Source of the DNA: JBHIDQ01 sp046760155
Lineage (GTDB): Bacteria; Chloroflexota; Dehalococcoidia; Dehalococcoidales; RBG-16-60-22
Reading direction: 5' to 3'
Length of the DNA stretch: 9,912 nt
Assembly: GCA_046760155.1 (NCBI GenBank)
Contig: JBHIDQ010000056.1
Coordinates: forward strand, 1 to 9,912
In this document: piece after piece, positions 6,617 to 9,912 of the stretch
How the letters are laid out: each line of letters starts with the position of its first letter
How positions within the stretch are numbered: the stretch's first letter is position 1
Notes under the pieces: model-generated
Database searches by the model: none
What the model saw: only the letters and a program-made list of their open reading frames with translations
Told to the model about the DNA's origin: nothing
Translations under genes and position numbers: made by a program

Positions 6617-7897
6617 CTAGAAATATCCCATGCCTGGTTCTGCCTTGTCGTAGGCGATAACGGCGTGCAACAGGACATTGGCGCCAGCGGCGACATGTTC
6701 GGGTTCGGTTTTCTCAATCTCGTTGTGGCTGATGCCGTTCTGGCACGGGATAAAGACCATTGCCGTTGGCGCCACTCGGGCTATGTAGACAGCATCGTGA
6801 CCGGCACCGGAGACCATATCACGATGGCGGTAGCCTAAATCTTTGGCAGCGGCGCGGACGATGCCGATACCGACCTCATCGAACTTCATGGACGGAGAGT
6901 TCCAGATATTCTCCAGCTTTACTTTGAGACCCATCTCTCTGGCGACCTTGTTCACCATTACCTTGAGTTCTTTGTCCATCTCGTCCAGCATAGCATCATT
7001 CGGGTGGCGGAGGTCAACGGAGAAGAAAACGGACCCCGGAATCACGTTACGTGAATTTGGCTTGACCTCAACCAAGCCGACTGTTGAGACGGCGAGCGGT
7101 GCATGGTTTAGGGCGATTTTGTTGATTGCCTCGACCATTCGAGCGCAGGCTACTATGGCATCCTGGCGCATATTCATCGGTGTGCTGCCGGCATGGCTGG
7201 CACGGCCGGTCACGGTGACGTCGTACCAGCGCTGGCCCTGCACCCCGGTGACCACGCCGATGGTCTTATTCTCGGCCTCTAGGACTGGGCCCTGCTCGAT
7301 GTGAAGCTCAAAGTAGGCACCCAGCTTGTGATTGCCGCATTTGGTCTTACCCCGATAGCCGATGCGCTCCAGTTCCTCGCCAAATTTATTGCCGTCACGG
7401 TCCTCACGGGTATAGGCGAAGTCCCGGTCGAACACGCTGGCAAACACACCCGAGGCCAGCATAGGCGGATTGAAACGGGAGCCCTCTTCGTTAGTCCAGT
7501 TAATCACTTCTAGTGGTGTCTTAGTCGTGTAGCCAGCATCGTTCAGGGTACGTAACACCTCCAGACCGGAAAGCACACCAACAATGCCATCAAACTTGCC
7601 GCCTGAGGGCTGGGTATCGAGATGGCTGCCCATGGCAATCGGTGGCAGAGAGTTGTCCTTACCTGGCTGCCGGACGAAGATATTGCCCATCTCATCGATG
7701 GTAACGGCACTGCCAATCGACTCGCCTGCCCTGACAAACCAATCGCGCACCTGACGGTCACTATCGGTCAATGTCAACCGGCAGATGCCGCCTTTGGCAG
7801 TACCGCCAATCTTCGCCGTCTCCATAATGGTATCCCATAATCGTTCGGCGTTGACCCGTAGGCTTTGCTGTTTCTGCTCTATTTTCTCGGTATTCAT
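6617..7897 (-). CDS. M20-family N-carbamoyl-L-amino-acid hydrolase / beta-ureidopropionase / allantoate amidohydrolase
   Basis: The 426-residue length is normal for the HyuC/AllC group of Zn amidohydrolases. Metal-site landmarks are all present: Gly-Ser-His92-Leu-Asp-Thr, Gly-Gly-Lys-Phe-Asp103-Gly, Asn-Glu137-Glu138-Gly-Ser-Arg-Phe, Leu-His199-Ile-Glu-Gln-Gly-Pro-Val-Leu-Glu, and His391 in Ser-His-Asn-Glu-Ile-Glu near the end. A dimerisation (lid) domain occupies roughly 210-330, with Gly-Arg-Ala-Ser-His-Ala-Gly-Ser-Thr-Pro-Met. The enzyme hydrolyses an N-carbamoyl (ureido) group in the cytoplasm, releasing CO2 and ammonia. Which substrate it uses (N-carbamoyl amino acid, beta-ureidopropionate or allantoate) cannot be decided from the sequence alone. 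The ATG fits the usual N-terminus, but there is no clear ribosome binding site before it. It lies 35 bases downstream of the ThDP enzyme gene and is probably co-transcribed. No hydantoinase or dihydropyrimidinase is visible. Confidence 0.9.
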   Translation of the reverse strand: MNTEKIEQKQQSLRVNAERLWDTIMETAKIGGTAKGGICRLTLTDSDRQVRDWFVRAGESIGSAVTIDEMGNIFVRQPGKDNSLPPIAMGSHLDTQPSGGKFDGIVGVLSGLEVLRTLNDAGYTTKTPLEVINWTNEEGSRFNPPMLASGVFASVFDRDFAYTREDRDGNKFGEELERIGYRGKTKCGNHKLGAYFELHIEQGPVLEAENKTIGVVTGVQGQRWYDVTVTGRASHAGSTPMNMRQDAIVACARMVEAINKIALNHAPLAVSTVGLVEVKPNSRNVIPGSVFFSVDLRHPNDAMLDEMDKELKVMVNKVAREMGLKVKLENIWNSPSMKFDEVGIGIVRAAAKDLGYRHRDMVSGAGHDAVYIARVAPTAMVFIPCQNGISHNEIEKTEPEHVAAGANVLLHAVIAYDKAEPGMGYF

Positions 7898-7932
7898 GTT
7901 AAAAGTTCGGTGCTGGTACTTGCCTGGATTAA

Positions 7933-9603
7933 TTATTCGGCGCGTTGGAAATGTGACATATCGAGTCCGGTGACCACGTCAATTACCGCCGGTATCCCTT
8001 TTCGGTTAACTTTCAAGGCTTCTTCCAGAGCTGGCTTTATTTCCGAAGGCTTTTCAACCCTTTTCCCGTAGCATTGACAAGCTTCGGCCCAGTTCACGAA
8101 GTCAGGTTGTACTTGGAAGGTACAGGTATCCCACCCCACGGCTTTCTTCTGATTATGCTTTACCCAGCCAAGGGCGGAGTTGTTCAGCACTATCCAGGTG
8201 CAGCCTAAGTTATACTGCGCGGCCGTGGGCAATTCCTTCATATACATTTGAAATGCTCCGTCACCGGTAACACAGACCACGTTCTTCTCCGGTTTGGTCA
8301 ATTTGGCAGCAATTGCCCCGACGACACCCATGCCCATACACGTCTGTTCCGCGACCGGCACACATTCCGAGCCGTCCTGAACCTGGTAATACGGGAAGCA
8401 ATATGACCAAGAGTCCTGAGAACCGTTCTCACTGACTAAGATTGTGTCCTCGCCGAACACTTTGCTCAACTCATATACGGTACGTTTTGCCAGAATCGGG
8501 GTAACTTCAACCAGGCATTCCACCGCCACTTCTTTCTCAAACTCTTCTTTTGCCTTTATAATTTCCTTTACCCGTGGCATTTCCCTGAAATTTCTTCTCT
8601 TCTCGACCTTCCTCTTGGCGGCATCGGTCAATTGCCCTAAAACAATCTTGGCATCACCGACAATACCGACATCGGGTATCCAATTTCTCCCGATCTCAAA
8701 TGAAGAAATGTCAATTTGGATGAATTTGGCTCCTTTCGGGAAATCCTTCCATTCATGTGTCTGGAAACTCTCATTCCGGGTTCCAATGGTGATAATAAGG
8801 TCGGCATCAGAGTAAACCGTCTTGCCAACTTTAGTTCGATACAGACCGCATAGCCCAAGAGCTAGGGGATGCTCTTCAGACAAGATTCCTCTACCACCGG
8901 GAGTGGTCATAAATGGTATGCCCAATAATTCAATAAACTCTTTAAATTCCTCAGAAGCCCCGGACTGTACTGCCCCGTTACCAGCTACCATCACCGGTCG
9001 TTCCGCCTTGAAAATTAGCGCTACGGCCTCATTGATTAGTTCCCAGTCGCCGGCGGTACGAATTTTCTTGGCGGGCATATATTCCGGTAAACTAACCTCG
9101 GCAAAGGCATACTTGGAAGTCCCGCTGACATCATAGGGTATCTCTAGGAAAACCGGTCCTGGCTGACCGTTCATCGCTATCGAAAATGCCCGGCGGATGA
9201 ACCAAGGAATCCTTTCCGCGTAGGGAATACGAGCACTCCATTTGGTTACGGGCTTCATCATTGCGGTCTGGTCAGATTCCTGGAAATCGGCCATGCCTTC
9301 CGTTTTTTGAGATATAGCGGCGCATATTATTACCAGGGGTGAGCAACCAGAATATGCCTCCAATACCCCGGGAACCAGGTTAGCCACTCCCGGCCCGGTG
9401 CTGGCAGTACAAACACCTGGCTTTCCACTCAGTCTGGAGTAAGCCATTGCCATGAATGGTGCTGACCCCTCATATCTAAGATTTATTGATGTTATTCCGG
9501 GAATTTTTTCGGCGAATAACTGCAGACCGGTATCTCCTAGTCCAAAGACAAACTCAACTCCTTCAGACTTAACCATGTTGACAATTGCTTCCCATGCATT
9601 CAT
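7933..9603 (-). CDS. Thiamine-diphosphate-dependent enzyme, acetolactate synthase large-subunit-like
   Basis: The 556-residue protein has the three-domain layout of the IlvB/POX/benzoylformate decarboxylase superfamily: pyrimidine-binding domain (about 1-165), with catalytic Glu45 and the Thr-Gly-Pro-Gly-Val-Ala-Asn-Leu segment; central domain (about 185-330), with Asp-Leu-Ile-Ile-Thr-Ile-Gly-Thr; and pyrophosphate-binding domain (about 375-545), with the metal motif Gly447-Asp-Gly449 followed by Asn474-Asn475. The family makes or cleaves C-C bonds of 2-oxo acids using ThDP and Mg2+. The context of Glu45 is Arg-Tyr-Glu-Gly instead of the usual Arg-His-Glu-Gln, so true acetolactate synthase is unlikely. 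The glutamate itself is present, which argues against glyoxylate carboligase, where it is replaced. No small regulatory subunit gene is next to it. The ATG has a strong AAGGAGGT. The reaction is unknown; coupling with the amidohydrolase downstream suggests a catabolic pathway for a ureido or amino acid compound. Confidence 0.9.
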   Translation of the reverse strand: MNAWEAIVNMVKSEGVEFVFGLGDTGLQLFAEKIPGITSINLRYEGSAPFMAMAYSRLSGKPGVCTASTGPGVANLVPGVLEAYSGCSPLVIICAAISQKTEGMADFQESDQTAMMKPVTKWSARIPYAERIPWFIRRAFSIAMNGQPGPVFLEIPYDVSGTSKYAFAEVSLPEYMPAKKIRTAGDWELINEAVALIFKAERPVMVAGNGAVQSGASEEFKEFIELLGIPFMTTPGGRGILSEEHPLALGLCGLYRTKVGKTVYSDADLIITIGTRNESFQTHEWKDFPKGAKFIQIDISSFEIGRNWIPDVGIVGDAKIVLGQLTDAAKRKVEKRRNFREMPRVKEIIKAKEEFEKEVAVECLVEVTPILAKRTVYELSKVFGEDTILVSENGSQDSWSYCFPYYQVQDGSECVPVAEQTCMGMGVVGAIAAKLTKPEKNVVCVTGDGAFQMYMKELPTAAQYNLGCTWIVLNNSALGWVKHNQKKAVGWDTCTFQVQPDFVNWAEACQCYGKRVEKPSEIKPALEEALKVNRKGIPAVIDVVTGLDMSHFQRAE

Positions 9604-9613
9604 TACTGCGTCT

Positions 9614-9621
9614 ACCTCCTT
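9614..9621 (-). promoter_or_regulatory. Ribosome binding site of the ThDP enzyme gene
   Basis: On the minus strand AAGGAGGT is a near-full anti-Shine-Dalgarno match, ten bases before ATG 9603. It fixes the start of the ThDP enzyme and suggests strong translation. Upstream on the same strand are A/T-rich hexamers such as TAGAAT and TAAGAT, but none has a convincing -35 box. Confidence 0.7.
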
Positions 9622-9735
9622 GACTAATATTCTACTAGCTTTCTTATCTATTTGGAAGTATCTTATCTCTGGTATATAGCTCAGTAACCGTATTTCCAGA
9701 ACTCAAATATTAATCTTCACAAGCAACTAAAAGAC

Positions 9736-9760
9736 ACAGGCTTCCCGGTTGATAGCCTGT
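9736..9760. terminator. Possible hairpin terminator (weak)
   Basis: A perfect 7-bp inverted repeat (9736-9742 with 9754-9760) encloses an 11-base loop. On the plus strand it runs into TTTT (9760-9763); on the minus strand a TCTTTT follows closely. It could end a transcript arriving from the right on the minus strand, or be incidental. The T-runs are short, so intrinsic termination would be weak. Confidence 0.3.
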
Positions 9761-9912
9761 TTTCAAGGGAGTAAAACGCGGAAAGCGGTTACCGTTCTCT
9801 TCTCTGTCCACTTTAAGATGTTGTGACGGGCTTTGAAATTGAGGAAATTGAAATTGATGCTCAAGATTATACCCTGAGCACGGTGACGGAATCCCCAAAG
9901 CTAATCAGAAGC

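Larger units (their letters stand above)
9604..9912. other. Intergenic region upstream of the ThDP enzyme, no convincing gene
   Basis: Apart from the ribosome binding site and the hairpin, these 309 bases show no recognisable gene. A plus-strand frame is open from 9817 to the right edge; from a GTG at 9823 it reads 30 acidic codons including Glu-Ile-Glu-Glu-Ile-Glu-Ile-Asp, but it has no ribosome binding site and is too short to judge. It could be the start or remnant of a gene lying to the right. The minus-strand frame through the same region is rich in Gln, Pro and Phe and looks like a shadow. No TPP riboswitch or tRNA fold is seen. Confidence 0.5.

Noticed and set aside
6843..7304. Plus-strand open frame of 153 codons inside the amidohydrolase gene
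   Set aside because: It is antisense to a conserved enzyme with all metal-site motifs in place and shows no recognisable protein features.
8444..8815. Plus-strand open frame of 123 codons inside the ThDP enzyme gene
   Set aside because: It is antisense to a well-supported coding region; Ser/Phe/Ile-rich composition is typical of a shadow frame.
7933..9603. Glyoxylate carboligase assignment, suggested by the allantoate-hydrolase-like neighbour
   Set aside because: Glyoxylate carboligase characteristically lacks the conserved catalytic glutamate, which is present here as Glu45.
9670..9700. tRNA-like bases atagctcag
   Set aside because: The D-arm-like string is not followed by an anticodon arm, T-arm or acceptor stem at the right distances.
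9710..9898. Minus-strand open frame of 62 codons near the right edge
   Set aside because: It would need a TTG start, has no ribosome binding site, contains the hairpin at 9736-9760, and its Gln/Phe/Pro-rich sequence resembles no known family.

Overview
The window reads as chromosomal DNA from an anaerobic or microaerobic bacterium, most likely a member of the Chloroflexota (Dehalococcoidia-like). That is an inference from three things: the long ActC-type NrfD protein, the decaheme cytochrome with His-Thr-Leu-Glu-Gly-Arg repeats, and a stand-alone ThiN. No rRNA, tRNA or other lineage marker is present to confirm it. Gene density is high. GTG starts are common (three of eight genes), and no IS, CRISPR array or integrase is visible.

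Region 1 (1-5780, + strand) is one tightly packed membrane electron-transfer operon that enters from the left edge. In order it encodes: the C-terminal part of a 4Fe-4S subunit; a long NrfD/PsrC/ActC-type quinone-interacting membrane protein; a monoheme cytochrome c with an Ig-like domain and two C-terminal membrane helices; a membrane-anchored decaheme cytochrome; a Tat-exported PsrB/DsrO-type protein with four [4Fe-4S] clusters; and a second, different NrfD-family membrane protein. The parts list resembles alternative complex III (two NrfD proteins, an Fe-S protein, a multiheme and a monoheme cytochrome). The last three genes have the order of dsrJ-dsrO-dsrP. The whole arrangement matches neither exactly. 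It probably moves electrons between the quinone pool and extracytoplasmic carriers; direction and substrate cannot be read from this window.

Region 2 (5781-6611) is a 237-bp intergenic stretch with an 11-bp hairpin and, directly before the ribosome binding site, a palindrome overlapping a 15-bp tandem repeat. It is followed by a stand-alone ThiN-type thiamine-phosphate synthase domain protein.

Region 3 (6617-9603, - strand) is a two-gene operon convergent to thiN: a thiamine-diphosphate (ThDP)-dependent acetolactate-synthase-like enzyme, then an M20-family N-carbamoyl-amino-acid/allantoate amidohydrolase. The stop codons of thiN and the hydrolase are five bases apart. A thiamine-pathway protein thus lies next to a ThDP-using enzyme, which may or may not be functional linkage.

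The right end (9604-9912) holds the ribosome binding site of the ThDP enzyme, a 7-bp hairpin and no convincing gene.
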